Shown here one piece after another: positions 34,761-46,729 of a stretch of 64,000 nt of DNA. The notes under the pieces are model-generated. The model was given only the letters and a program-made list of their open reading frames with translations. It was not told where the DNA came from and searched no databases. The stretch lies in NCBI GenBank assembly GCA_015680685.1, contig MNCI01026285.1, positions 501,293 through 565,292 of the forward strand, given 5' to 3'. Every line of letters starts with the position of its first letter. The first letter of the stretch is position 1. A program made the position numbers and the translations under genes. Source of the DNA: Gnetum montanum. Taxonomy: Eukaryota > Streptophyta > Gnetopsida > Gnetales > Gnetaceae.

Positions 34761-36090
34761 TGCACCAACAATACTCCTACTTGCACAGTGGATGTAATAA
34801 GGACATTTTTGGTCATCTAACTATGTAAGTATAGCCCCTAAAGCATAGTTGGATGCATCAGTCATTATGTGGAATGGTTTGGACTAGTCAGGAGCTTGTA
34901 GAATGGGTGTTTATACAAGCTTCTATTTTAAATTTTGGAAAGCTAGTTCACATTCCCTGGTCCATTCGAAAGGTATGTCCTTTTTAATTAGTTCAACCAA
35001 TGGTTTTTCAACCTTTGAAAAGTTCTCAATAAAACATTTGTAGTAGCTAGTGTGTCCAAGGAATGACTGGATATCTTTTACAGTTTTAGGTTGCCAAGTG
35101 ATTCCTTGGATGATTTTAATCTTTTTGGGGTCTACCTCTATCCCTGTTTGCAAAATCTTATGCCCTAATATGATGCCTTTTTGGACCATTAAATGGATTT
35201 TTTGCTAGTTGAGCCTTAATTTTGGTTTCTACACACCACTTTAGTACTTGCTCTAACTGGTCCAAGGCTNNNNNNNNNNNNNNNNNNNNNNNNNNNNNNN
35301 NNNNNNNNNNNNNNNNNNNNNNNNNNNNNNNNNNNNNNNNNNNNNNNNNNNNNNNNNNNNNNNNNNNNNNNNNNNNNNNNNNNNNNNNNNNNNNNNNNNN
35401 NNNNNNNNNNNNNNNNNNNNNNNNNNNNNNNNNNNNNNNNNNNNNNNNNNNNNNNNNNNNNNNNNNNNNNNNNNNNNNNNNNNNNNNNNNNNNNNNNNNN
35501 NNNNNNNNNNNNNNNNNNNNNNNNNNNNNNNNNNNNNNNNNNNNNNNNNNNNNNNNNNNNNNNNNNNNNNNNNNNNNNNNNNNNNNNNNNNNNNNNNNNN
35601 NNNNNNNNNNNNNNNNNNNNNNNNNNNNNNNNNNNNNNNNNNNNNNNNNNNNNNNNNNNNNNNNNNNNNNNNNNNNNNNNNNNNNNNNNNNNCTTCATGG
35701 AGGGGTCAGTGTAAATTCTATGTTGGCATATCCTAGGATCTATTCCTATTAATTCAGGATATGACTAAGTAAAGGATTTTGACCATTTATTTATTACCTT
35801 CAGTAGTCTCTCTTTTTGTTGAGGAGTGAGCTTACCATTAATAATTACCGATTTCTCATTCTTTAGAAACATGTATTCCATACCAGTGGCCAATGGTTTT
35901 AACTGAAGGGGCTCCTTCTTAAACTTATCAAGGATTTCCAACTTCCCCCAATTGATATTTTCAATGTCAAGACTTGGAAGTTGGAGATGGACTTTCTCTA
36001 ATGTGTCTATGCTATTGATGTAAGCGCAAGTCAAACCCTCAGTTGGTTCCATGCATATAGTTGAACTACTCTCTTGTTCAGCTATCAACC
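34761..36090 (-). pseudogene. Element C reverse transcriptase, with gap over the catalytic core
   Basis: The N-terminal part (35765-36088) has the leader typical of Athila RT: LEILDKFKKEPLQLKPL and KLTPQQKERLLKVINK. An N run (35270-35692) removes the fingers and palm including the YVDD box. The C-terminal part (34923-35189) reads KGIILGHKILQTGIEVDPKK and VKDIQSFLGHTSYYKCFI, the connection after the palm. Activity cannot be judged across the gap, but stops occur outside it. Confidence 0.85.
35270..35692. other. assembly gap (423 N)
   Basis: The N run removes the catalytic palm of the element C reverse transcriptase. Open frames spanning it are artefacts. Confidence 1.
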
Positions 36091-36700
36091 ACTGGGTATC
36101 TTCTTATTTTGTGGCTATTTCATATAGGCACTTTTGTATATTAGTCACTTGTGCACACTGATTGCATATAGGAAATATTAAATGTTATACAAACCATGAC
36201 TTCTGCACACAATTACACCCTCTGTCACTGTATGTGATGCATAGAACTTTCTTCTTTTCAATCTTTTCAAACGTATTTTTCTTTGATATTTCCAAGGAAA
36301 GATCACAAATTCCTAGGTGCACGTCAATTGTGCTTAGCCATGCTCTTCCCATTATGATTGGGAAGTCCCTCTTACCATTGTTCACTTGAATCACTAGGAA
36401 GTTAGCTAGTTATGACCATCCACAAATAGTGGTGAAAATGTCCTCCACTAGTCCTAATGGGACAGTGGTGGACTAGTTAGCCAACTCTAAAAAAATGTTA
36501 CTCTTTTTTAATGAAGGTAGGTTCCAAACTTTGTACATTTCTTGAGAGATTAAGTTGACACTAGAACCTGAATCCAAAAGAGCTTTGCATGGTTTGTTCC
36601 TAGTGATCTATAGATATATAATAGGACTTCCAAGGTTAAATAATTTCCTAGGAAGTTGGCTAAATTTTATCTAATCAATCATAGCATAAGTTAACATGAC
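36091..36700 (-). pseudogene. Element C protease
   Basis: The region matches the element A protease. The block DFPIIMGRAWLSTIDVHLG is at 36300-36370; an upstream part (36500-36600, minus) carries the decayed active site, ALLDSGSSVNLIS-like. The tail (36185-36280) shares SLEISKKNTFEKIEKKKV with element A. Two or more stops interrupt the frame. Confidence 0.7.
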
Positions 36701-39233
36701 CGTATGTGTTTAATGTGGCCTTTGGGTTGAAGGGATTTCTAAAGCTTTGATTGGTGATAACGCATTTGAAGAATTAGCCACTTGTGACTGTAAGGACTTG
36801 GTTGGACTATTGATTATAAATAAAGGTCTCTTCTTTGTGCTATTGTTTAGACTAATAGTAGGGTGAGAATTAACAGCCCTTGTATCATTGTGTTGTTGTG
36901 GCTAGGCAAGGAGCTCACCCTGCATGGCTGGAGTAGGTGGTAATGGAGTTAAGGGTGGAAGAGATGCAGCCAGATGAGAAGGATGGTATGTTTGTGGAAC
37001 ATCACCCCTAGGAGGAGGAGTCCTATAATACTTATTTGTTTGGTAGTGAGGTTGAGGGGTGACGTGACTAGTAGAGTCACGTGGAGAGATTGGCTGCTAC
37101 ACGTAATATCCATATGAGTCAAGTTGACAGTAAGGATATAGTTGTCATGGTGGTGGCATTCCCCATGATTGTGGGTGCTACCACTATTGATACTACTCAG
37201 TTGGTTGTGGTGGAGTTTCACTTGGATAATACATTAAGGGTTGGTGGAATTGTCTTGGGTTACCTTGCGGATAAAATAACCTTTAGGGGGTTTTCCTTCT
37301 GTTCAATCATGGGTTGAGTGCATATACCCCAAACTCCTGCAGATGTGATATTACAAGGAAACATCCCTTAGGATGGTTGTATTGGCATATCTCACATCCA
37401 CTATCATTGTTTGTATTCAAATCCACAACATCTTCGATGATGGCAACTTTTCCCTTACCCTTGTTGCATACATATTCGGCTTCTCTCTTCTTCTTCTTTT
37501 TCGGTTCACTACCTTGCTCTCTAGACTTCTCTACTATTTTGAGAATGGTTTAAAATCTATTATCTAGGGAGTTCCACATTTTGTTTACCTTTGCTGATAC
37601 TTATAAATGCTAACTTTCGAATAGGCAAAGTTTTCCTATTCACCATCTCTTCGAGTGGTGACTCTTCTTCATCCTCACAAAATATTACTCCCTTCTTTCA
37701 GAGGGAAGGATCTCTTTTATATTCCTCCACACTCTCTCTTTCCCTTAGCTCACCTTCCTCTTTAGCAATTTTCTCTAATAATCTTTGTACTTGATGGGTC
37801 CTAAGCTCATATAGCCTTCCTTGGGCATACGTTGCAAGGGTTCTTCATGTCTCATGCCTAAGCCCATCTATGAGATGGTGTAGTTGATCCCTCTGCAAAT
37901 AACCATGGCTAGGACAACGATGTAATAGTGCATAATATCAGCCCATGGTAGCATCTAAGGGTTCATGCCCTCCTTGTTTCCATCCTTGGATTTTCTTTCA
38001 TAGGTTGGACACTCTGAAGTACATTTGGTACTTATCATTGAACAATTCTAACATGGTACTCCACCTATGAATGGATTCCAGTTCTAAGGACCGATCCCAG
38101 CTCTTCACTTCTTTGACTAGTGTTCATGAGAAAAACTTTAGTTTTTTCCATTTATTTTCTATGTTTTGTAAGGCACATGCATCATGCAATTCTTGTAGAT
38201 GATTTTGAGGATCATCATTGTATCCCCCTTCAAATCATGGGATGTTTTTCATGTCTAATCTCTTAATCCTACTATCTTTTTGGTGCCTTGTTGGGATTCT
38301 AACAGCCTCAATTATTTCTAGCATACTTTAAGTAGTGAGTACAGATTTATCGTGATCATCCCATCTATGGTGTCTATGATGCCTATATTGTTCCCTACTC
38401 TCCCTTCTTCCATGCTATGATTCTCTAGAGTGCCCTCATCCCCTTTCCTGACTATTTTTTCTATGACTTCCATTTCGCCTACCCTTATCCTCATGGTCTT
38501 TTTCTTTATGACTACATCCAGATCTTGAAGGAGAGGGTGAAGGAGATGATGAAGGTGGAGAGGAAGGAGGATTATCATCACAATGGTGCCTCTTACCTTC
38601 TCTTCAGTGGTCGTGGCCTCGATTGCAGTTACGGTCAAAATTTCCATCTTTGTTATGTGTCTGTGCTCCTTTTTTAGACCCTTTGTGTCTATCGGTACTA
38701 GAATCTAGGTAATGGATAGTTGAGTGAAGATTCTGATAAAAAACTTCTTGATCAAAGTCAATGGAAGGAACATCATTGTGTGGGAAACTGCCTAAGATAG
38801 GTTCACCACCCTCATTTTCACTTAGGACATGTGGGACATTCTACGACAACTTTCCCTTCATGGATTCATAATGTCTCTCCTATTGTAAATCCCTTTGACA
38901 TTGTGCCTCCATGGGTTGATACTCTCTTGAGTCATGATCATGCATAATGTACTCTACTTGTAAGTGCTACATACCAATTCATGTGAGATCACAAAGAAGA
39001 ATATCCAAAACAGAGTGATCAGGAGGTAACACTATGTTACCTTCCAAATCACACCAATGCAGATGTTCATCTTGGTGGAGGATAAAGGTAAATTTTGGTA
39101 TATACTCATTGGGATGAACATATACCACGCAAAACTATTGAGGGACTGGCAAATTATCATGTGCACTATGCCACTGATTATTCCCTATATCACACCTAGG
39201 TGGTGAAACACTTTTGTAGGAAGAAGGAGACAT
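36701..39233 (-). pseudogene. Element C gag
   Basis: The ATG at 39233 begins MSPSSYKSVSPP, parallel to the start of the A gag. The N-terminal block FTFILHQDEHLHW is near 39080; a low-complexity arginine-, serine- and histidine-rich region lies at about 38470-38650; the gag core (WSTMLELFNDKYQ, DQLHHLIDGLRHET, TYAQGRLYELRTHQVQRLLEK) is at 37780-38080, followed by an acidic part and a proline- and glutamine-rich tail. Stops break it. Where A has a stop after RAHEV, C keeps glutamine (HQVQ), which helps to infer the original codon. Confidence 0.8.
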
Positions 39234-39350
39234 GATTTTCTATTCAGTGTGCAATGTATTATATAATTTTTTCCTTGTAACCAACCCTAAGGATTCATTC
39301 CAACTATCAGAAAGATTCCCTATGTTCTAATTAGTGCACAATCAACAAAG

Positions 39351-39368
39351 TCCCCGACAATGGCGCCA
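39351..39368 (-). promoter_or_regulatory. primer binding site of element C (tRNA-Asp type)
   Basis: On the minus strand TGGCGCCATTGTCGGGGA lies one base after the 5' LTR. It differs from the tRNA-Asp 3' complement by two bases and is the same site as in element A. Confidence 0.87.
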
Positions 39369-39369
39369 A

Positions 39370-40228
39370 TGATGAGTAGCGAGGTATCCCTACACTCAAC
39401 CATATGAATATGAGCATCCACACAAGAACCTAGTCGAATTCCAAGGACTAACTTCTTATGTGCTTTTGGAAAAAAAGGATGGGTTAGTCAATCATTGTCT
39501 TCCCAAGCTTACTTGTATAGCACAATTGTATGGTTAAGTAAACTTGAGGTGTATGATTTTTATATATTATTATGTTTTATGGCCTAGTTCTACAAAGGGA
39601 GGAGAGAGATAACTAAGTAACTAATTTAATTTAACTACTCAACTATGCTTTAACTAGTCCTAACACCAGCATCCATTCTTACTTTCCGTACACATTCTAA
39701 ACTAGTGCAACACTATTGGGATTACCAAACGCTAATCGTTACTGGGTTACCAAGTGTTACACACATGCTTGAAGTAATTGTACTGAGTGTGCTTACTTAT
39801 GAGAGTTATAGGGTGAGAGAGAGAACATTAATTAACTAAGGAAAGAATTAAATAACTGAAATTAACATTAATTAATCTATTCAAGATGCTGCAAGGTTTA
39901 TCACAAATTTTTTCTTTATTACCATACACAAGGTTTGCTCAGGTACACAATGCTCAAATGAGGATCTGTTAACTTTATCACTCCTACTACAGGCATACAA
40001 AAATAATTCTAACTCTGAGAGGATGAAAAGGCAAGAGTTCATATAAGGGGCTAAGACTAATTAACAAACTACTCAACAAAAACTATCCAAACCAAGTGCA
40101 CCAACCTCTTATTTATAGGTAACAAGATAGCCCCCAATATCGGATGCCTGATATCACTTGGAAGGCCCCGATATCACATACTCGATATCATGGATGCGAT
40201 ATCATGTACTAGATATCATGGCTCATCA
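39370..40228 (-). repeat. 5' LTR of element C
   Basis: About 859 bp, partner of 30301-31132, slightly longer because of extra GATATC palindrome units at 40136-40218. Confidence 0.92.
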
Positions 40229-40233
40229 TCAGT

Positions 40234-40625
40234 GCAAATGAAAACTATACTTTGATGGTTCTTGTAATTCAAAAGGTGCAAGAATTGGAATAGTTTTAGT
40301 AAAGGATTATTCCCCAAAACTATTCAAGGCAATTCATCTATCTTTCCCATGTATGAATAATAAGGCTAAATATGAAGCTTCGTGAATTGAACTAAGATAA
40401 TATTGTATAAAGGAATCAAGGAAATCACCATAAAAGGAGACTCAAGATTAGTTTGTGATTAGATTAAAGGTAATTGTATGGTAAAAATTTCATTCTTGCA
40501 ACCTTATAAATAGCTTTTATATAGAATATTGGATCAATTTCAACACTTCAAAATAGAACATATAGGTAGGAAAGATAATTATATAGTAGATGACTTAGTG
40601 AAAGAAAATTCAACATTATATGTGA
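40234..40625 (+). pseudogene. Element E-prime archaeal-type RNase H, upstream of RT
   Basis: The fold is the additional RNase H known from the Tat lineage: LYFDGSCNSKGARIGIVLV (first Asp), NNKAKYEA (Glu), GDSRLVCD (second Asp) and, after the bridging segment, LDQFQHFKIEHIGRKDN followed by VDDL (last Asp in the ADALA position). It lies between protease and RT, whereas in D the corresponding domain follows the ordinary RNase H. Four stops are present; the element E copy is at 63140-63570. Confidence 0.78.
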
Positions 40626-41796
40626 AAAAACTAGAAGGTTATGAAGGTGTAATAATCAAGAAAGAACATCAAACATTAGTACTAGATAACATAAAGCATT
40701 TACAAGTATTTGAAGATGATGATCAAGTACTCAATTTTATGAAAAAAAAGCAAGAATTTGAAGGTCAAATCATACCAAAAATAACATCAAGGTTTAAGAA
40801 AAATTCAATTTCCAAAAAGGTGATTGATTATGAACATGAGTTTAGAAAAAAATTTGTTATTAGAAAAGATATACAGAATCTAGATAATCAAGCTTATGAA
40901 ATAGTGACTTTTGGATCCATTGGGATACCAAAGATGTTAAATATCATAAAGGAAAAGGATTCAATTTTCAAGAAAAGTTTGTTATTACTCCTAAGAAATA
41001 ATTTGAAAAATATTACTTAGTCTTATGATGATCTTAAAAATTTTAGACCAAATATGATGACACATAAAATTCCTTTGATAGATGATTGTAAGATAGTTAA
41101 GAAAAAACAAAGGAAATTTAATCCATCATTTGAGCTAGCTATGGAAGCTAAAATTAAGAAGTTATTACAAGCCTAAATTATGATATTCAACATGGCTTGC
41201 TAACCTGATGCCTATAAGAGAGAAGAATGACAATATTAGACTTTGTGTGGAATTCAAAAATTTCAATGTAGTCTCGAAGAAGGAAAAATACCCACTTCTT
41301 AGAAATGATGAGATGTTGATTAAAGTATTAGGTTGTTAAGTGAATTCATTTCTAGATGGCTTTTAAGCTATAATAAAATTATGATAGATAAGGATGATAG
41401 ATAAAAAATAGCATTTATCATCAAGTATAGAAATTTTGTTTACCAAAGAATGTCATTTGGATTGTCAAATGTTGGAGCAACATTTTAAAGAGTAATGGAT
41501 TTAGCATTTACAAGTTTAATATCCAAGTTTGTTGTGGTTTATTTGGATGATATCACCATATTTTCAAAAAGGAAAGAAGATCATATTAGTCATCTTCAAT
41601 AAGTTTTTGACAAATGTCATGAATATGGTATTTCATTAAATCCTAAGAAATGTATCTTTGGGGTTAAATCTATAAGTTTAGTAGGCCATATAATCTATCA
41701 ATAAGGAATTTCTATAGATAACTCCTAAATTAAAGTAGTACAAAATATTGAGCATTCTACAAGTAAAGAGCCTCTTAGATCTTTCTTTGAAAAGAT
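40626..41796 (+). pseudogene. Element E-prime linker and reverse transcriptase
   Basis: A 130-codon linker (to about 41020), rich in Lys, Glu and Ile, is shared with element E (62650-63130) and contains HLQVFEDDDQVLNFMKKKQEFE. RT follows: KLLQA near 41160, LANLMPIREKNDNIRLCVEF (41200-41255), NSFLDGF (first Asp) near 41350, FVYQRMSFGLSNVGATF (41440-41490), VVYLDDITIFSKR (catalytic Asp pair, 41530-41570) and LNPKKCIFGV (41640-41670). Stops lie at places where Q is common in the family. One frameshift lies near 41190. Confidence 0.82.
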
Positions 41797-43461
41797 TATA
41801 GCAACCGAAAATGTTGACGGCTAGAAATCGTTGATGGGTCATCGATCGTGGAAAATATTAACCCCATATCCACAAGAGGGTCATGCTGCATGGAATGGAT
41901 ACGGGGCATCCTGAACGGTCTGGCCAATCAAACAGGGACTTAGTTGGTGTCTATATAACCTTTTGCAATGTGTGATTTGAAAACAAGATTGATAGCGCGA
42001 AATAATGCTTAAATGTAAAAGACATAGAAAATAGTGTAAAATGCAGTAATAAGCAGGAAACAAACTAAAATGCAGTTAGAAAAATGCACCACTTCGAAGC
42101 TATGAATTTACTTTGTCAAAATGGATATAGTCGGTTGCACAACACTAAGAAGTGCAGAGATCCCAAGAGTAACCAAGACATGTAGAGCAAGACGGCTGTG
42201 CACTTGAACGCGGGCTCAGGCGTTAATAATGCAAAGTACTACCAAGGTGGTAGAAAAGAGTAGAAAAAAATGCTAACTGAGAGTGCTAACTATTTACTAT
42301 GTCAAACAAAAAGCTTACAATGCTCAAGGTTACAATGCCAAAAACGTCAGACTGAATTGTGCCCAAAGGGAGCCGAAAAGTCCCAAAGAGTCGAAAAGTC
42401 CAAAAGTTTTCAAAAGTGTAAAAAGCATCCAAAAGTCTTTCCAAAGTGTAAAAAGCATCAAAATTCCTTTGAATGTTGCTCACTAGGATACTTATAGGAC
42501 CAAGGGCAAGTGAAAGGGGTGGTTTGGATGCCATGTGCCTTGGGCCCACGTTGACTTCTCTACATTGCACATCCCTGCATGACCGTTGGACATGCATGAC
42601 CATTGTAATTATGAGCCTGCCATGTCATAATTGTGAGCCTACCACACTATAATTGCACTGTTAGCATCTGGAGACATGTGCCAATGGTGAAATTAGGTGA
42701 AGTGCATTGATGTCGCACAACCACCCATCATGCTTTGCTGTGCTTTGTAGCATAGCATGTTTCGCGAAGTGTAGCATCTTGTATGTGTTTTGCTACCTGT
42801 GTGTTGCATACTTGCTACGCTATGTAGTGTAGCATAGTGTAGTAGCTGGCCTTAGTTGCAAAAACCTTGTCAATCTGCAAACTTTACCTTTTGTACTGTG
42901 AAACTTGCGAACTTACTGATCCTACCCTTTGAGTCCTTTTGTCACTTCCACAAAATTGCTACGTCTCATTGCATCATGTAGCTCAGCATAGCATAGCAGT
43001 AGACATGGTCCACCACTTTCTAATGGAAGGAGACATTGCTGAAGGACTTGAAGTTAGGCGAGAGGACCGACCGTCTAAATTTTACTATGTTATGCTATGC
43101 TGTATAGCGTAGCGTAGCACTTCACTTCCAAAAACATTTTCTGAAGCTTGCTACACTACATAGTGAGTCATAGCATAGCATAGTAAACTTCGTGACTTAG
43201 AAAACTTGTTGAAACATTTTTTGTGTTCTAAGCATCACCAACAGTTCCACGCATCGCTCCTACGTGCATGGTCAACTAGGTGAACTGCTCAAGTGGGCAG
43301 GTTGGAGAATCCGTTTAGCCTATTGACACCTAGGGAAAAAACCTTGCTAAATTGGATAGTCTAAAAATCAGACCATCCATCTCCTGAAGAATTTCTGTGA
43401 TGCTGTGCGAATTGCAAAATCCTGGTGAAGTAAGCATGCCTTCAAATTTTGGGGTGTTTCA
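41797..43461 (-). repeat. 3' LTR of element D
   Basis: About 1665 bp. On the minus strand a TATA-like TATAAGTATCC lies at about 42485-42497. Palindromic TAGCATAGC / GCTATGCTA clusters lie at 42740-42765, 42810-42845, 43080-43115 and 43150-43185. A short AAAAGTCCAAAAG-type tandem repeat covers 42375-42460. Confidence 0.9.
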
Positions 43462-44520
43462 TTGGCCCCTCTTTGTCGACGTCTGGAGAATGCGTTCGAT
43501 AGACATTGACAAAGGATATGAAACACCACAAAAGACAAAACACTAACATTGTCATTCGGTGAGCCTCAAGACGTCACTTGGCTACGCTTGAGAGTGTTGC
43601 ATTGGAGGGAAAAGGTGAAGCAGGGAGGAAGGAGGCACAAGAAAAGGACAAAGATGAGGTTTAGTAGGGTCCCTTGTCAGAGTGCTCATGAGGGAGTTTT
43701 TTGCATTTTCATCTTTGCTTTTACTGACCATTGACCTCCCATAGGATAGGTGTCTTTCATAGGATGAGTTGTGTTACATCTGTGTAGGTTTTTGACCTGC
43801 CTACGGATGCTTCCAATGTGGAAAGTTGTCTTACTCATGTCATGAAATTTTCACTAATTCTTCCCATGCGGCGAGCTATGTTACGCATGTCATGGAATTT
43901 GCACTCTGAAGTAGCCAGGCTAGTCGAGACACTCACTTCGCGATGCTGTAGCATTTTCTGCTATGGCAAGATGTACCCTCAGCTGGCGAGGATGAAGGTC
44001 TTGCTATCTGTAGATGTTGTTGAAGCTCTTGGACATCATTGCTAGTGTACAATGTCCAGTATAGGAAGGCCAATAGCAGCCTTGGTAGCATCAGCAGGAA
44101 CTGGCCTTGAAGGAGTGAGGTGTCGCTGTGAGTGCGAATGCTCTAGAATCCCTGCCAAGGGCATTCATTCTCAGTTCACCTATGGGATCAACTACCACAT
44201 AGCCAAACACCGTTGGTAGGTGGCTGGAGGATAAAAATATTGTGGCTGGGCCACAATAGTGTTGGAACTCCAGCAGTAGGCACTAACCAAGGAACTACTA
44301 TCAGGGCGATGGGTCGTGGTGACGTAGGTTTAGAGGGCTAGTGCGATGTCATATGACATCTTTGGAGGGTCAGCACAATGCCAAGGGTGGCAGCATCATG
44401 TACATTCCAGATCATGTCCCCATTGCATCATGAACTATGTTCTAGAGCTGCAACACCCCATCCCATGTCAGCACTGCACACGCTCATTCAATGTGTACTC
44501 GATGTAGATGCACGCTAGGG
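43462..44520 (-). other. Element D 3' untranslated region
   Basis: The first 19 bases are the polypurine tract (minus, GTCGACAAAGAGGGGCCAA). The remainder is homologous to 14163-15150 of element B. Short open frames occur on both strands but none is kept in both copies. Confidence 0.65.
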
Positions 44521-44524
44521 ATGT

Positions 44525-44900
44525 GATGTGAACCCAATTTAAGGTCCTGGTAGACTGTGTAGTGCGTTAGGGTCCCAACGGACCACTATGCTAGTTTAAG
44601 GTCCCAATAGACCGTACATGCCAGTTTAACGTCATAGCGGATGTGTTGTGCTAGTTTATAATCATAGCGGACTAGCTGTGCTAGTTTTTTGTCGTAGAGA
44701 ACGGTCACCACCAGTTTAATATCATAGTAGATGTTGCTTGTTGCTTTCAGTTTATTGTTGTAGTGAATGCTGTCCATTGTTGCTAATTTATTGTCATAGT
44801 AAACATTACTTGTTGTTGCTAGTTTATTGCCATAGCAGATGTTGGTGTAGCCATGCCAGTTTAACATTGTAGTGGATGTTCGCTCACCTATGCCAATTTT
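44525..44900. repeat. tandem array with TAGTTTAAGGTC units, element D 3' side
   Basis: About nine diverged units of 38-42 bases. The minus strand reads as a 93-codon open frame (44586-44867) with a repeating YDNKLA-type motif, an artefact of a period near 39. Related arrays are at 15165-15400 and 48540-48850. Confidence 0.85.
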
Positions 44901-44934
44901 ACATCATAGCAGACATTTTCCTGCCTTCCTTATG

Positions 44935-46075
44935 CGCTTAGACGTAGTACGGCTTGAGGTACGAGTGATTCACTGGATTGGTGAACTTGTTGTCGTCCAT
45001 GTCTTCCAGCTTCAAGGCTCCATTCTTGAAGGCTTTAGTGACCACATAAGGGCCTTCCCAGTTGGCTGAGAATTTTCTCACGTGCTCACGGACGGCCTTG
45101 AGGATGAGGTCACCCTTCTGTACTGGTCGTCGATGCGAGTCTAGATATTATTTTTGTTATTTATTTCTTTAGTAGTGCTTTATGCGGCTTAGCATCTATG
45201 TGTGCTCCTCCTCTATTGAGTCAAGGTTGATGATCTGCAACTCGTTGTTTTGGGCTTTGCTCACGATGTCAGATAGGATCATCCAAAGTAATGGTACCTG
45301 CAACTCAAGAGGTAACATAGCTTCAGATCCATAAACAAGGTTGTAACGAGTCTTACTTATCGTAGTTCTGCATGTTGTCCTGTAGGCTCATAGAACGTAG
45401 AGGATTTGCTCATGCCACCACCTCTTAATGTTGCTAAGCATCCACCTCAGCAAGTTGATGATGACTTATTTGTAGCCTCTACCTGTCCATTTTCCTATAG
45501 GTAATACAGGGAGGAGAATAATTGCTTGATGCCTAGATTACTATAGAAGGTTCAAGTTTCTATACTACTAAACTATGGCCCATTGTCAGTCACAATAGTC
45601 ATTGGAACCCCAAATCTCATTATGATGTTGTCCAAGATGAAGTGGTAGATTTGCTAAGATATCGTCTTCCTCAGGGGGATAGCTTCCACCCACTTAGTAA
45701 AATACTCAATGGTGGTAATAATGAAACTATGTCCTATGGAGGACTTAGGTGTGATAGGTCCTATGAGGTCTAGTCCCCATGGTTGGAAAGGCCATGTGAT
45801 TTATGTTAGGTGTAAGTCCATGGGTGCTACATGTATGATATTTGCATATCTCTTGCATGTGTCACATGTCTTACCTTTTGACAAGTAGTCGCGTTCCATG
45901 TGGGGCCAGTAGTACCCTAGACATCTGATTTTTGCAACCATGGCCCTAGGTGCTATGTGTCCACAACACAGTCCTTCATGCACTTCATTAACTACCTTTT
46001 GTGCCTGCTCCCTACCCATGCATGCCAACAATATACCGTCATAGGAATGCCTACATAGGATGTCATTTCCCATGA
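44935..46075 (-). pseudogene. Element D integrase
   Basis: The zinc domain (45801-46073) reads EVHEGLCCGHIAPRAM, LGYYWPHMERD and CDTCKRYA, a complete HHCC. The core has GLDLIGPI (first Asp, near 45770), VTDNGP (second Asp, near 45580) and ENGQVEATNK (Glu, near 45490). The C-terminus holds the GPY motif ANWEGPYVVTKAFKNGALK (about 45010-45070) and ends near 44940 with HSYLKPYYV. All three catalytic residues remain, but several stops and a frameshift near 45450 break the frame. Confidence 0.85.
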
Positions 46076-46289
46076 GTGTGTATTGCTAGGCACACTTATG
46101 GATTGCATCTCTCTAGGTAGATATCAGTCCACTTGGGGGTTTGCCATGTTGTAGGTAGGCTTTAACATTGGCGTACTACTCCTGGGTGTCTACAACACTA
46201 ATAGAGGCCACGTGTCCTACTTGAGTGATAAGCTTAGTACATTTGATAATCGAAGTCGATAGACTTGCAAACGAATGTGGTGGAATGTA

Positions 46290-46725
46290 TAGTGCTAGGG
46301 TGGCTAAGGCATCTGCCACAGTTTTCTCATTGTGTGGCACGTGTTGCACATCTGTGGTTGCAAATTGCTTAAGCAGGTTTTTTACTAGGTCGCAGTAGGG
46401 TTGTAGATGGATAGCTTTGTAGGCATAGACCTAAGTGATTCGATTCACAACTAGTTGTGAATCACCATGAATTTCTAGGTGTTGTATGCATAGTGCTTGG
46501 GTAGCTAAGAGGCCTCTAAGTAACCCCTCATACTTTGCCATATTGTTGGTGTAGGGGAACACAAACGGTAAGCAGAAGGATGCATTTTCCTAGAGGGAAA
46601 CATGATGATGGTAGCTAAATTTCCTCCTTGCGTGGTTGAGGTGTCGTTGAAGTGTAATGTAGCTTTGAGATGCAATGGGACAATGTTGATAATGCCAATG
46701 TGCTTGTCTGGGAATTTGGGATCTA
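46290..46725 (-). pseudogene. Element D additional archaeal-type RNase H
   Basis: This domain lies between the ordinary RNase H and integrase, the place reported for many Tat elements. It reads TLHFNDTSTTQGG (the first Asp appears as Asn-Asp), TNNMAKYEGLLRGLL (Glu), IHGDSQLVVNRIT (second Asp) and VQHVPHNEKTVADALATLA (last Asp). The order of motifs and NNMAKYE / GDSQLVV wording are those of archaeal and plant RNase HI. One CAG-type stop follows NRIT. Confidence 0.83.
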
Positions 46726-46729
46726 TGGT

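Larger units (their letters stand above)
30301..40228 (-). mobile_element. Element C: Athila-like Ty3/gypsy element with full gag-pol, nested in E-prime
   Basis: The LTRs are 30301-31132 and 39370-40228 (832 and 859 bp, TGATGAG to CTCATCA). The flanking target duplication is TAAGT at 30296-30300 against TCAGT at 40229-40233, one mismatch, as expected after decay. Coding on the minus strand runs gag, protease, RT, RNase H, integrase. Removing C rejoins the protease and RNase H of E-prime. It shares LTR ends, primer site, tract and gag with element A, and its polymerase shows the Athila signatures described below. Stops throughout show it is no longer active. Confidence 0.93.
40229..41796 (+). 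mobile_element. Element E-prime, right part, broken by element D
   Basis: This resumes E-prime after the C insertion. It contains RNase H, a long linker and RT, and stops at 41796 within the connection region after the RT palm, where the LTR of D begins. The rest of E-prime lies to the right of D, beyond the window. Confidence 0.85.

Noticed and set aside
38318-38647. Minus-strand 109-codon frame near the start of element C
   Set aside because: It lies in the low-complexity Arg/Ser/His part of gag and is the same strand in another frame; the gag frame explains the sequence better.
44586-44867. 93-codon repeat protein with YDNKLA motif
   Set aside because: It is the translation of a tandem DNA array whose period is near a multiple of three; the other arrays do not keep the frame.
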